From NCBI GenBank assembly GCA_033297075.1, contig MU858085.1, forward strand, positions 180,522 through 244,521: a stretch of 64,000 bases of DNA, in the 5' to 3' direction. This DNA is from Rhypophila decipiens. Its lineage: Eukaryota; Ascomycota; Sordariomycetes; Sordariales; Naviculisporaceae. Within the stretch, counting starts at the first letter, position 1; every line of letters starts with the position of its first letter. The translations under genes and the position numbers were made by a program. The notes below the pieces were generated by a model, which saw only the letters and a list, made by a program, of their open reading frames with translations, did no database searches and had not been told where the DNA came from. Of this stretch, positions 1 to 11,188 are shown piece after piece.

Positions 1-1187
1 AACCCGTCACCTGGATGGTGAAGAGGCCAGCATCCGAGTAGGCGTAGTTGGTGGCCTGAGCAACCGCACCAGGGGCGGCAGCCGTGGCCTTGGAAAGGAG
101 GGTGAAGCCCGGAGACCACTTGATGGACGAGGCACCGCCGAGAAGACCAACGAGAACGGCCGTCTCGGGCTTGGGGTCCTTGAGAGATGCGCCGGGGAAG
201 GCGACGACGTAGGAGTTGGTTCCGGTCTTTGCGACGCGCTGCTCACCACCATAGTACTTGGCAGAAGCAGTGTTGAGCTGGCCCTGGGACGAGGTAGGGA
301 CGTCCTTGAAGAGCTCGATCCACTTGGCAAGACCGGCCTGGCTGGCACCATCGGCAACAACAGCAATGTTGGGCTTGGTGTAGGCAGCTTCGGCGAAGGC
401 AGCGACCGAGTGCTCGTTCAGGTAGGAAGCGACGGGGGTATCGGCGGTAGGATAGAGAGGGGCACCGAGGCCGGTGTGGAAAGCGACCGAGTGGGCGGCA
501 TCTAGAGCGATGGAAGCGGCCGAGATCCTCTTCTGCTTGAGGTGAATGAGCTGCTCAACCTCCTCGTTGAACTCGAAAGCTGCAAGCCATCATGTTAATA
601 ACGAGCGCATCTGTGTTGCTGTGTTGTGTCATTTTCACGCACTTGTATATCTCGTCTGGGAAATGACCTCGGCAAGGAGCTCGGCGAAGTAAGGCAGGTC
701 CTCGCGGAGGAAGTTGGCCTGGAGCACGAGGGCTTCGCGGGTGTGATATGAGGTCAATTGACCACCGAGGAGTTCGGCTTCGCGGGTGATGCGCAGGGCA
801 GAGCGTTTTTGGGTGTTCTGAAGCCGAGAGGCAAATTAGCTCATCCGACCTCCAACCGCGTCAAAATATCCACACCGAGCATCATCACCACCATCATCCA
901 TCCTCTCTGCAAGACCCGGGAGCACCAATTGAACCTGCCTTGAATGCAAACTCCTCCAAACCGACAGTCAGACCGGGGAGAGGCTCGTATCGAGTGCCAG
1001 CCTTTGCGACGACTGCGAGGCGGGTGACGGGGCCGTTGTCGTCTCTCGAGGCAACCTTGACGCCGGCAATGTCTGTGGGCTCGTATGAGGCCTTGGGGGA
1101 GGCCACTGCAGCAAAGCCGCGCTGTGCAGCATTGGGCCGACGGAGAGCCAGCTGGCTTCCCCTCGTGAGAGCCGATCTGGAGATCAT
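1..1187 (-). CDS. qcr2: Cytochrome bc1 complex core subunit 2, 5' part (runs off left edge)
   Basis: Core protein 2 of mitochondrial ubiquinol-cytochrome c reductase (complex III), a matrix-side structural subunit of the M16/MPP-like peptidase fold that is normally not catalytic. Exons read on the minus strand are 1187-939, 817-643 and 579-1 (continues). The start at 1187 gives an Arg/Ser-rich mitochondrial presequence (MISRSALTRGSQ...). The body then matches the family in order: AGTRYEPLPGLTVGLEEFAFK, NTQKRSALRITREAELLGG, and a Gly/Ala-rich third exon with LGGASSIKWSPGFTLLSKA. Intron 2 (642-580) is GT-AG. Intron 1 (938-818) starts with GC; only that junction joins FAFK to NTQKRS in frame. 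The frame stays open for about 100 codons upstream of the chosen start (to 1493), but that stretch does not look mitochondrial and is probably leader. The gene is divergent from rpc82. The C-terminal part lies outside the window. Confidence 0.93.
818..938 (-). other. GC-AG intron in qcr2
   Basis: On the minus strand the exon ends ...TTC AAG and the intron opens GCAGGT. It closes CTTCAG before AAC ACC, with a CTAAT branch-like site about 20 nt upstream of the acceptor. Using the GT four bases further in would shift the frame, and no other AG restores it. Confidence 0.8.
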
Positions 1188-2070
1188 GGTGGGCGAGGGG
1201 GGGGAGGAATTGTCGTCAATTGACTGTTGTTGAGGTAATGCGGGTATCAAAACGCTGCAACACTTCACCACCGTATGAGAGCTGTTCCTGACCACTTCCG
1301 AAAATTCCCTGGCCTGCAACCGGGAATGCGCGGAAAAACAGCTGTCCGAGTCAGCCCAACCAAAACCTGGACTGGGGGGAGCTCTTTTGGGGAAGGTACA
1401 GTTGCTGAGGTATCCTTGGCACAGCAGAGAATTGTCGTCAGTGCACCGTAGCTGCAAGTGTTGAAGTGTCAGCACTGAAACGGATCTCGTCATTGGACGG
1501 AAGGAACCGAACCCAGCGATGCGATGCCCCGCGAGTCCCGCAATTCTCGGTCGTGACTCTGAAATTTCGACCCTGATTCAGCCAGTCGGCGTAAAAATGG
1601 GTCCTGCAAAACATCAAAAGGTACAGCTGCTACAGTAAATAATCAACCAGCTTTTCAGACCAAGGCCTTCCCGCTGCTTGGATCTGGTCAAATTTGTAAG
1701 ATATTGTCGTATTTGTATTTTTTATAGTCAGATATTCCGATAATGAAACATTTTCACAAGTTGCATCCTTAAATGAAAGTGTTCGATCTCATGTGCACTA
1801 TTTATTGTACAATAGTGTATTGTTACCCCTATTGTTGCACCCAATCGTCAAGGTGTGACGGGATCAAACAAAAAAAATCGCCGCGAAACTTTGCTTCAAT
1901 TGCCCCTGCCTGTCCCCCACCAGCAAAAGGTGCTTCCAGGCAAACCCACGTCACATCCCACTTCCGCAAATGAGTCTTCGGTAGCAGAGGTTTGCGGCAG
2001 CTCTAGAGATAGTGAGAGCGTCTCTAGAAGCCAAGAACGCATCCAGTCGACCAACATCAATCAATCCAGC
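1188..2070. promoter_or_regulatory. Divergent promoter region between qcr2 and rpc82
   Basis: This 883-bp gap lies between two start codons that face away from each other, so both promoters must be here. An AT-rich stretch at about 1690-1760 separates the two leaders. No ORF with a coding look was found, and no specific factor site can be claimed with confidence. Confidence 0.6.
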
Positions 2071-4261
2071 ATGAACACAATCAACGTGGTGAGTCCATTC
2101 GCAGCTGGCTGGGGTGCCGTGTCACCGCCGCCGTTAGCCGCGGTTGCGCCTATCGAGGCCGGGCGTCAGGGCGACATACGACATGCGACAGATTTTTACT
2201 GACATTTGGATTCCCAATTCAGACCCGTCCTGTCGGGGAGCTTCTCTCTCTGCTCGTCGAGGAGTTCCTAGGCGAGCTTCCAGCGGTGAGCCCCCCTCCG
2301 GATCCCCTATTTCTTACTCTCCCCGTGCGAGTCTAATTCCGGCCCAACAGAGAATCTTCAAGGTGCTCCTCACGCGAGGCAGATTATCCGCCCCAACACT
2401 CGCACAATACACATCAATGACCAAGCGCCAACTTCTCCATGGCCTTGTTGTCCTCCAGCAGCATAACCTCCTCCACTACAAGGTCGACCCCGAGTCTACG
2501 CACATGACCATGTACGAAGCCAATCCCGAGAATGCCTATAACCTTATCCGAGTTGGCAAGACTCTCGAGATGGTCGATAGTACATTTGGAGCAGCAGCCA
2601 AGGACGTCATGCGGAGTCTGCTGCTGTCTGGGTTCACACGAATCTCTGACCTTGTTGCGGCATACCAAGAGCAGATTGACGAAGCCAGCAAGGCCACCAG
2701 GACCGAGCCAGACGACGAAGACCCCTTTGCGGAACCTGAAGGTGTCAATGGTGATGCGCAGGCAGCAAAAAAGCCGGGCTTGGTCATCAAAAGCACCGCC
2801 CACCTGAACTCGGTCATTTGTCGGCTGGTGGAAGCCGAGCTGATCGAAGTGATGCACGACAAGATCTTCTTGACCCATCATGACCTCGTAAAGGGGGCGG
2901 AAGCCAAAGTTATGAAGGAATACTTTCCCACTGGCATCAAGGGAAACAAGGCCAAGGTGGAGCTTCAGGAAAAGATAGCCGACGAGCTGCGCGAAGATCG
3001 CAGTAAATCCAAGTCCCTGAAACGCAAACTCGAGCAGAATAGCGCCGCGGCCAAGAGACGGAAGTTGTTCGCGGAAGGAGGCCTTAATGGTGCCCCCGAA
3101 GAGGAAACAGATCCGCTTCTTGACGCCAAGCAGGTTATTCGCATCAATCACGAGAAATGCCTGGTCGATCTGCGCAACCGTCGCCTTGTTCAATTTGTTA
3201 ACGACATGATCGGAGAGACTACAGGATATGTCTACGCAGTCCTATTGAAGCATCTTACCAAGTCGCTTCCCCGGTGCCGCACAGACCCACTGATCGATAT
3301 TTCGGAAGAGCATATCGAGCAAGGAAAGGGGTTCGTCACTACAGACGAGATTCTTGACAGTCTCAAGACCGCAGTCGACTTATCACTCGGACTCGGAAAG
3401 GAATCACGGGACAAGTTTTCTTCTAGGGCGGCCGAGAAAGTTCAACACAGTGCGCCCAAGAAAAAGATCATACTCGAGGCCGCCGTTGATGGCGATGCTA
3501 GTGCAGACGAGGATGAGCACGACGACGGTGATGGATCCGATAGTGACGAATCCATGGCTGACGGCGACTTCAAACCTGCCCAGGCTAATGGGACCAAGGT
3601 CAAGTTTGCTGACGGCGTTGCGGGCGATTACAAGTTGGATCGGCCGACACAACTCAAGCAGCATCTTCTCCTCTTGGCAGAGAGCAGCCAGCGCTTTGTC
3701 CGCCACTGCGGCCCCAATGAATGGACGGTGGACTTTGTACCACTGATACAGACACTAAAGGAGGCAGAGCTGGACTCTATCATTGAACAACAATGTGGTC
3801 GGCCAGGTCTGCGTCTCGTCCGAATTCTACGGTCCAAGGGGAAACTGGACGAGAAAGCGCTCACCAACACGGCGCTGATGCGCAAATCCGAGATTCAACA
3901 AACGATGCTTCAGATGCTAAAGGCTGGGTTTGCGCATACCCAAGAAGTGCCCAAGGACAACAAGGCAGATGTGTCCAAGTCGTTTTTCCTGTGGTACTGT
4001 GATACGAATAGATCGCTGGACCGACTGCAGGCGCGGAGCTATAAGAGCATGCTGAACTGCATCCAGTTCTTGGAAGTTCTCCGGCAAAAGGAGAAGGATG
4101 TTCTGTCAGTGACAAAGCGCCTGGATGTCAAGGGTCGGGAGAAAGATGTGATGAGGAAGGAATACTACGACAGGTATTCGCAGTTTCTGGAGCACGAAAA
4201 GAGATTGTTTGCGCAGATGGGTAGACTGGACGATCTCATCACCCTGTTGAAGGATTTCTAA
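2071..4261 (+). CDS. rpc82: RNA polymerase III subunit RPC82 (C82, human RPC3/POLR3C)
   Basis: Subunit of the C82/C34/C31 subcomplex that opens promoters for tRNA and 5S genes. Exons are 2071-2088 (18 nt), 2223-2285 and 2351-4261; the introns (134 and 65 nt) are GT-AG. The spliced protein is 663 aa. The N-terminus reads MNTINVTRPVGELLSLLVEE then FLGELPARIFKVLLTRGR, the usual first winged helix of the family. Without the two short exons the protein would lack this helix. Further winged-helix segments follow. An acidic linker (about residues 405-435, rich in DGDE and DSDE) precedes the conserved C-terminal part with FFLWYCDTNRSLDRL and the end YSQFLEHEKRLFAQMGRLD DLITLLKDF. The reading frame through the third exon is intact. 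The start is chosen by the splice pattern, because the longer open frame from 2144 begins inside intron 1. Confidence 0.93.
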
Positions 4262-4895
4262 GGGGCGGCATATCAGGATCATGGCGGGCATTGCATGGAC
4301 GGCGTCTTTATTATTATGGTAGTATATCAAATCGGGCAACTGTATATGTCCATATCCCGTGTTGCTAATACGGTACATTATAAGCCACTGGTGAATGGTG
4401 ATACACCAAAAAGGATGATACTCGAGCCTGTGACACTGATGAACAATTGAGTTGATGGCCCGATAAGATAAGCTTAAACCTCACCCCTGTCCCGAGCTGC
4501 CGCAATCCGCTTATCGGAGTGGGGAGCTAGCCCGCAGACGGCTAGACTTTGAACAATTCAAAATTTTCGGTGGATCATTTGCACCAGGACCTACGCTAGT
4601 GCAAATTCAGCTTGCCTGTCAAGTGGGTACCCCGATCTCAATTGGCGATAATCGGCCGGAGGTTTAATTTTTTTTACTCGAGTCTTCTTTTCTTCTATAT
4701 TCTATCTTGCGTTTGAGTATCCGTACGTGCCGTAGAACCTTTCTCCCGTGAAAGCGTTACTTCCGTCGTCCCGCTCCGCCCGTCGTCTTCGTTACCGATT
4801 GCTCTCCCCCGCCCAATTCGAAAATTCCCACCGCCCGAGTAAACAAGCCGAATCCCAAAGTATCGCTTTCCGCCCGGAGCCACATATCATACAAG
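4262..4895. promoter_or_regulatory. rpc82 3' region and ggc1 promoter
   Basis: This 634-bp gap lies between two genes in the same direction. The right half (4670-4890) is pyrimidine-rich, as is usual just upstream of highly expressed fungal genes. No ORF or repeat is supported. Confidence 0.5.
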
Positions 4896-6331
4896 ATGTC
4901 CCCTATCGCTACTTCAGGAGGAAGGGAGAAGGAGAGCAATCTTGCTAGATTGTTGGGATCCGGTAAATTCCACCCATAAACCCAAACACACTTCTCAACA
5001 ACGAATGGGCAATGGCTACAGAAAGAGATGGGCTGGTTCAGCGCGCATTGCAGCTCGATCATGGAATTGGAGGATTATGACTGCACATACACACGTTCGA
5101 GACGGACTGTGAACAAGTTTGACTGACTTGGAATCTCTTGATGTCGCCCCAAAGGATCCGCTGGTATTGCCGAGCTGGCCATCTTCCACCCTGTAAGTTT
5201 TGCGCCTTTCTAAGATGAAGTTGTCTTGTGCGGCAGGGGCAGCAGCATGCGCTGAGGGAGATATATACCCATATCAGGCATGGCAAAGCGGAAAGAAAAC
5301 ATTCAACTACATTAGGAGCCGAGCAGCTAACAACAATTTACTATTACAGGTCGACACAATCGCCAAGCGCTTGATGAGCAATGAGACCAAGGTGCGCAAA
5401 CAGTCACACGAATCCACTGACGAGAAACATAATGTCGGACTGGAGATACCAAAGAAGGGAGGACTAACATGGATATACAGATTGCTGGCGTACAACAACT
5501 GAACGCCGTCATCTTCAAGGACAAGGCTGCCGCATCGGCAGGAAAAAAGTTTGTCTCGCTCTTCCCCGGTCTCGGATATGCTGCTGGATACAAGGTCCTC
5601 CAGCGTGTGTACAAGTACGGCGGCCAGCCCGTAGCCCGCGACTACCTGGGCGTCCACTACGGCAAGGACTTTGAGAACGCCTTTGGCAAAAAGACGGGCA
5701 AGGCCATCATGCACTCGACCGCCGGCTCGCTCATCGGCATCGGCGAGATCGTCTTATTACCCCTCGACGTGCTCAAGATCAAGCGCCAGACCAACCCCGA
5801 GGCCTTCCGCGGCCGTGGTGTCCTCAAGATTGTCAAGGACGAGGGTTTCGGCCTGTACAGAGGATGGGGCTGGACTGCGGCTAGAAACGCCCCCGGCTCC
5901 TTTGCGGTATGTTTTCTCTCACCTTGTTCTTTCTTTCCAAGTATATACAAATCAGCTACTGACAAGGTTTTGATTTTCTATAGCTCTTCGGAGGATCTGC
6001 ATTTGCCAAGGAATTCCTCTTTGGTCTGCAGGATTACAACAAGGCCTCGTGGTTCCAGAACTTTGTGGCTTCCATCGCCGGAGCTTCTGCCTCCTTGGTG
6101 GTATCTGCTCCCCTCGACGTCATCAAGACGCGTATCCAGAACCGCAACTTTGAGAACCCCGAGAGCGGCTTCAAGATCCTGACCAACATGGCCAAGAACG
6201 AGGGCGCCGGCGCTTTCTTCAAGGGCCTCGTTCCCAAGCTGCTCATGACGGGCCCTAAACTTGTCTTCAGCTTTTGGCTTGCTCAGACGTTGATTCCTGC
6301 TTTTGATGTCATGTTTGCGGCGAGGAAATGA
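4896..6331 (+). CDS. ggc1: Mitochondrial GTP/GDP carrier (Ggc1/Yhm1 type)
   Basis: Inner-membrane solute carrier that exchanges cytosolic GTP for matrix GDP and in yeast also affects iron balance. Exons are 4896-4962, 5155-5192, 5350-5391, 5481-5906 and 5984-6331, all with GT-AG introns, giving 306 aa (yeast Ggc1 is 300). All three mitochondrial-carrier signatures (PxDxxxK/R) are present: HPVDTIAKR at about residue 35, LPLDVLKIKR at about 143 and APLDVIKTR at about 234. Identification as Ggc1 rather than another carrier rests on long stretches shared with the yeast protein as I remember it, such as LFPGLGYAA, YKVLQRVYKYGGQP, RGWGWTAARNAPGSFALFG and KTRIQNRNF. Exons 2 and 3 are only 38 and 42 nt and carry the first signature, so an ORF-only view misses the N-terminus. 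Confidence 0.94.
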
Positions 6332-7347
6332 ATGTGGTAACTGAGAACGCAATAATGGACGACGACGATGTGATGGATTGAACCCTCTCACTTACTTCCT
6401 ATCCGCAATATCTGGTCAGTCCCGATTTGATTGTGATATGGTCCATCTCATGGCCGATTTACAAGAGGCTTGCAAGAGCCGGGGAACAACATGTGGGTGG
6501 AAACGAAACCTGTATTATATTTACTTGAGAATACTGGCGTTTTCGGTTCTCGGACGGGAGGCAAAGAAATGGCGGACATAGTGGCTGGCTGATTTGCTTG
6601 TTGCTTGACAGCGATGGCGTCGGGTGGGGGAGCGGCCAATCTCGCGAGAGAAACTAAAAGAGGATATATACATCTTCAACCCTTTTCTATGAGGATACGG
6701 ATAAAGGAGGTTTAGCCATCCGTATTTTGCTTGGGCTTATACCTGAATTACAATAGCGAATTTTTAGTTATAATAGACTCATCCCTTCTCACGTCTTTTG
6801 TTGTTGTCTCACTGACGGTGATTTCACCACGTAGAGGTATCTGTCCCGAGACAACAGCACGCAAGCAATATTTTGACTCTGACATGCTTGCTTGTGAATA
6901 CAAGGCTGAAAACAAGTATTGTATTTTGGCTCTTGACCATATTGTTCGAAAAGCGGACAAGTAAAGATACGCCAAAGACACCTGCCCCAACGCCGAGTTC
7001 TAGGTAGGTAGGTAGGTAGGTAGGTAGGTAGACTTACAGACAATAGCTAACAAGGGTGTGTCCTCTCATCCTCCAACCTTCAACAAGGACCCTTGATTCT
7101 ATGGCCCTCTCAATCTCATCTCAATCTCATCTCAATACTAACTCACAACAAACACCCCACGCTACAACCACTGTGAATGTGCATGCGACCCCTCCGCCCT
7201 CCGCCCCAGATCCCCCAGTTCAATATGATCCTCCATCTCAACAGCATCCCCATCACCCCCCTGTCTCCTCCCGCTGCCCATAAAAACCCCCCACGAGGTA
7301 TTTCTAGTAGTAGTGAAAACAGGCTCCTGCTGCTCCTCGGTCTCGCC
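6332..7347. other. Convergent 3' gap between ggc1 and atg27
   Basis: About 1 kb between two genes that end toward each other. It holds a TAGG microsatellite at 7001-7031 and otherwise shows no coding or structured signal I can support. Confidence 0.5.
7001..7031. repeat. TAGG tetranucleotide microsatellite
   Basis: About 7.5 perfect copies of TAGG in tandem. The same motif recurs at 34680-34703, also just behind the 3' end of a gene. Confidence 0.95.
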
Positions 7348-8495
7348 CTAGACGGCCGAGTAGCCGCCCCTGCTCCCGCTGCTCTGCACGGTATTCAGCA
7401 CCCTACGGATCCAGTCCTTGAGCAGATACGGGATATCCCTAATGGTATCGCCATGCGGGAGCAGATCCCATCCCCGGGCTCCATACCTGTTATAGTTGAG
7501 CCACGAGCCAAAGATGAGATATGCCGCGGTGAATAGGAAGACCCTTTTCACACATGTCAGCAAACAAGCCTAAACAAGAGAGAAAGAGAAAAGAAAACTC
7601 ACAGCATAAACATCCAAGTAAAAACCCCCCAATGCGTGCTCTCAGACGGCCCGTTCCCGCCATCAACATCCTTCTCACACGCATACTTGGTATGCCACGT
7701 CAAAAACAGCGTGTCGACTTTATCGTCCGGGCTGCGCTTATAACCATCCCAAATCAAGGCCGCATTCTCCTTCTTGAGCTGTCTTTCAGGGAACCCATCA
7801 TCCCCATCTTTATCTTCGTCCTTCTTGTCATCATCTTTCTTCTCCTCACGCTTCTCAGCCTTCCCCTTCTCGTACTTGTCCCGACTCTCCCACTCGCCCT
7901 CTAACCCAGTCCGGTTATGATCACACAGGAATTCAATCACCGCGCGCTGTTCTCGCTTCTGATAAACGCCGCCGTGCAGCGTGAGTCGAAGGCCTTCCTT
8001 TTCGCTGTCATCTTTTGAGTCCGATGTGCTCAGCCGCTTGAGGTCGTAGGTGAATTCTTCACCGCCATGGTCGATCAAGTTCCCTGCTATGGGAATGACG
8101 CTGAGGATCTTGTCGTCTTTTTTCTCGTCCGTTTCCCAGCCGTGTTTGATTGCGCATACTATTTCACATCAGCTTTATCCTTGTCGAGTCAAGAGTGCTC
8201 GTGACTTACCCCTAGCACCATTAGGACACTCGTGACCCCTGGGCACCTTCTCGCTCCTCTTGAGCGGCGCGCAGATATCCAATGTGTACGTGGTGTTGAT
8301 GTGCTCTGGCGGCGAGAACTCTTCTGTGACAACGGTATGTGGGCCTCCTAGCTCTCCGAGGTCGAACTTGTGCCCGTCGATGACTACCTTCTTACATTGT
8401 AGTAGTTCGCCTGCGGCCGAGACGGTTGCTGGCGCTGTGACGAGGAGGAGGGATATGAGGGTTGTTGCCTCGAAGGCGGACCATATTCTCGGCAT
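7348..8495 (-). CDS. atg27: Autophagy protein Atg27 (type I membrane, MRH-like lumen)
   Basis: Type I membrane protein that cycles between Golgi, endosome/vacuole and Atg9 vesicles and supports Atg9 supply to the autophagosome site. Minus-strand exons are 8495-8210, 8158-7603 and 7543-7348, giving 345 aa. A signal peptide (about residues 1-27, ending near TVSAAG) is followed by a Cys-containing lumenal domain (ELLQCKKVVIDG, LDICAPLK, HECPNG, VCAIKHGW, FLCDHNRTG). A Lys/Asp/Glu-rich low-complexity insert lies at about 190-215, and one membrane span at about 274-292 bridges intron 2. The short cytosolic tail has RYGARGWDLLPHGD and ends GGYSAV with a YSAV tyrosine signal, a pattern remembered from filamentous-fungal Atg27. 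Both introns (51 and 59 nt) are GT-AG. The second intron falls inside the membrane segment, so the exons only make sense spliced. Confidence 0.88.
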
Positions 8496-10061
8496 TTTTG
8501 CTGATGTGTGTGTGTGTTCTTTTGTGCCGTGAAATGGCTTCTTCCCCTGGCACCGATGCGCGAGGTATCGTAGTGGATCGGCAGGTATTGTTCTCGTTTG
8601 CCGTCTCGGAAGGTTTTGTTCTAATTTGGGGAGTCTTTTTCGTCTCGTCGGTGAACCGAATCAAAGGCTGGCTCCGTCCGTGTGTAGCTTCGAAAGGCAA
8701 AACACTCGTAGATGGAAAGACGCAAATGCGAGAGAATTAGGAGCTAACGGATTCGACAACAGCCCGTCAAAAGTGCCCGTCAAGTCCAAAGTGTCCCGAC
8801 CAAAGATTTCCCCCTTCGAAATGTCTGGGCCGATGAGGGAGGGGCGTTGTCGTGTGTGGCCGTCGGTGGGTGCGTGTGTTGGTTGTGTCAAGTGGAACAA
8901 GGATAATCTTAGCAACGGCGTTGAAGCATGAACAACAGCGACTCCAGAAAGGAGGTGGAGATGCAAAGAATTAAATGGGGTTTATTGGAGAAAAGGGGAC
9001 TCCTCTTTCGGGATCTTTGCAAAGCAAATCAGGGAGAAAGGAAGAAAGGAAGCAAATCTTCAAGAATAGAATAGGAGGGCAAGTTCAACATGGACAGGTC
9101 CCAAGTGATGACAATTGCAAGTGCCAGTCGCGGTTTGGCCGTTGATGACTGACTGGTGCAGTTGGCAGTTTTGGTCACTGGTGTGGACGCCTCGCAAGCA
9201 ATTCCGTCATCTGAGTGGGACCAGCTCATGCGACCGAGTCGGCTGAACCCAGCCAGTCCAGCCCGGCGAAAACGGGAAGGTGGCTAGCCTGTGGCTGGTG
9301 AGATGGGGCTGGTAGGCACCGACGGGACAGACACTGTGGCGGGTGCAGTATCAGATTACATAAGCTTTTGTGCGCTCATATTGCCCGATCTAGCCTAGGC
9401 CATTTCTTCCCTTCTCCATCATCCTTAGCATCCTCCTTCAAGTTGTTGTGACTCGTCAAAAGTCTCCTTCATAACACTGCGGCGGGCACGAACTCGGGAC
9501 TCTTTGCTCGTGTAGCACTGCATTTTCGGGCAGTGTTGGCAGGAATCGGAGCTCGCACGTGTCGACTCATTCTCAGCGCTCATGTTTGATAATCCATTTG
9601 TCGGATCATTATGACATTATATCCATGTCCCCCAAGTCATAGGGAGGTGCCTACCTAGGCCCTTGGGACTGGGAATGGGGTCATATCAACGGGCTGTCGT
9701 TATGATGCAGGTCCGGACTTGACCTCTTCCCTCAGCGGTGTGGGGTTGGTTCTTTGTATCGGCCTGTACCACGGAGGACAGCCAGCACCGAGTATGTCCT
9801 CTGCAAAGTCAAGATCAAAAGATGTATCCGTCGGCTATCAAACGGACGTTGACCTGGTTGCAGCCCATGTCACAGCCGCAACCGTGTTGCATCCCTAGAT
9901 GTAGCTGAACACTTCCAGTGACGGAGAGGGTCTGACTTTTAACATGCTGGGCCTGCTCGAGTGCGAGTTAACCCGATCTCTTGTCATAGCATCTCACCTC
10001 CAGCTAAAATCAAATCTTCTCACATATCTCGCTGTCTACCCGTGGACTCGTTCAGCGCACC
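8496..10061. promoter_or_regulatory. atg27 promoter side and intergenic region
   Basis: About 1.57 kb between the atg27 start and the DUF3433 relic. It must hold the atg27 promoter on its left side. Several short open frames exist, but none has a coding-like composition or family match. I see no repeat or mobile element. Confidence 0.5.
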
Positions 10062-10983
10062 ATGTCTGATTCTCACGATGTGGAATCTCTGGGGTTCCTG
10101 GACCACGAACCAAGACAGCCGCCCGTACTATTTGACTCGGAAGTGCAACCTGGGCTTGGGACTGGGGATAATATTACTTTGATTGGGACAGGATCTGTGC
10201 CGGCATCCAATCTAGGCGACTATCAGACTGTTCCAGTTCAAGACCCAGAAGGGCCAGAAGCCCAGGGAGACCATGGTCAAGAAACGAATACACACACCAG
10301 TGAGCACCCAGGCCAAGTGAAAATCGACAAGCCATCGTCACCGGTCCACCATGAAAAGTCATACGCCAACCAGAAGATCCCCTGGAAGCCGTTTTACTTG
10401 CGGTCCTTGGTGGTGGCCAGTTTCGCGGCGCTTTTTGGGATTCTTGCCGCGACGCTCGAGATAGTGCTCGCAGTCTCAGTCCGGCATCAAGGCTTAACCG
10501 ACCCACCGCATTCTTGACCTTGGTTTCGGCAATCTGGTCACGGGTCGACTATGAGGCCAAGCTCTCTGCGCCCTGGGTAAAGGGTTGGAACACGAAAGAG
10601 CCAATGAGGTCTTATAACAAGCAAGATTGGCTTCTGTTGGATTACATGTCCATGTTCGCTCTGGTAACTCCCTCAAGGCCTCCAAGAACGGCGACTTTGT
10701 TGTACTGGTTGGCGTAGTTGTCTCGCAGCTGCTGATGGTTTTGGTCATCTTGTCAACCAGTCTCTTGTCCTTGTCGCTGACAGAGATGCAGCATTCCTCT
10801 GTGCCAGTCGTGTTGGAAAGCCGGTTTGTGGATGACTCCAGTCGGCTGACATACCCGGCAACTCTTGCTGTCTGGGTCATGGATAGCCTCTCGGAAAACT
10901 TCAACATGTCATACCCAATCGGCACATCGCCCATGTACGCATACCAACCCTTCAAGACGCCATCTTCCCCTGCTGTGCCATGA
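10062..10983 (+). pseudogene. Truncated, frame-broken DUF3433 membrane-protein gene
   Basis: Three frames in series together resemble the N-terminal third of a fungal DUF3433 multi-pass membrane protein. Frame 1 (10062-10517) has a polar N-terminus, then WKPFYLRSLVVASFAALFG and the first membrane span. It runs into a stop just where the family usually has a YLWTYGPT-like motif. Frame 2 (from about 10499) resumes with PTAFLTLVSAIWSRVDYE and LLLDYMSMF. Frame 3 (from about 10660) gives GNSLKASKNGDF, a second membrane span, PVVLESRFVDD and the stop at 10981-10983. Two frame breaks, a probable small deletion near 10497 and loss of the remaining two thirds make this a relic. No intron with acceptable borders repairs the breaks. 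Function, if any, is unknown for the family. Sequencing error could explain one break but not the truncation. Confidence 0.75.
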
Positions 10984-11188
10984 TGCTTCTCTACCTAGCT
11001 TGGGGTTGTAGAGGAGATGGTTCATGGTTTAATCACACGCACAAATGCCGACATGAGTTAATGAACATGAGTGGCAATGTTATTGTTCTGTTCTGGATTT
11101 ATGCCAGTGCACTTCAACAACAACCTACACTGCTGCTTGGATTACATGCACGTAGATAGACTAGAACTGCCCAAGGAAGATAGATAGG

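Noticed and set aside
894..1493. Longer N-terminus for qcr2 from 1493
   Set aside because: The extra 102 residues do not look like a presequence; the Met at 1187 starts a good mitochondrial targeting peptide.
10497..10700. Introns repairing the DUF3433 gene
   Set aside because: No GT..AG pair of acceptable size with a branch site joins the three frames in phase.
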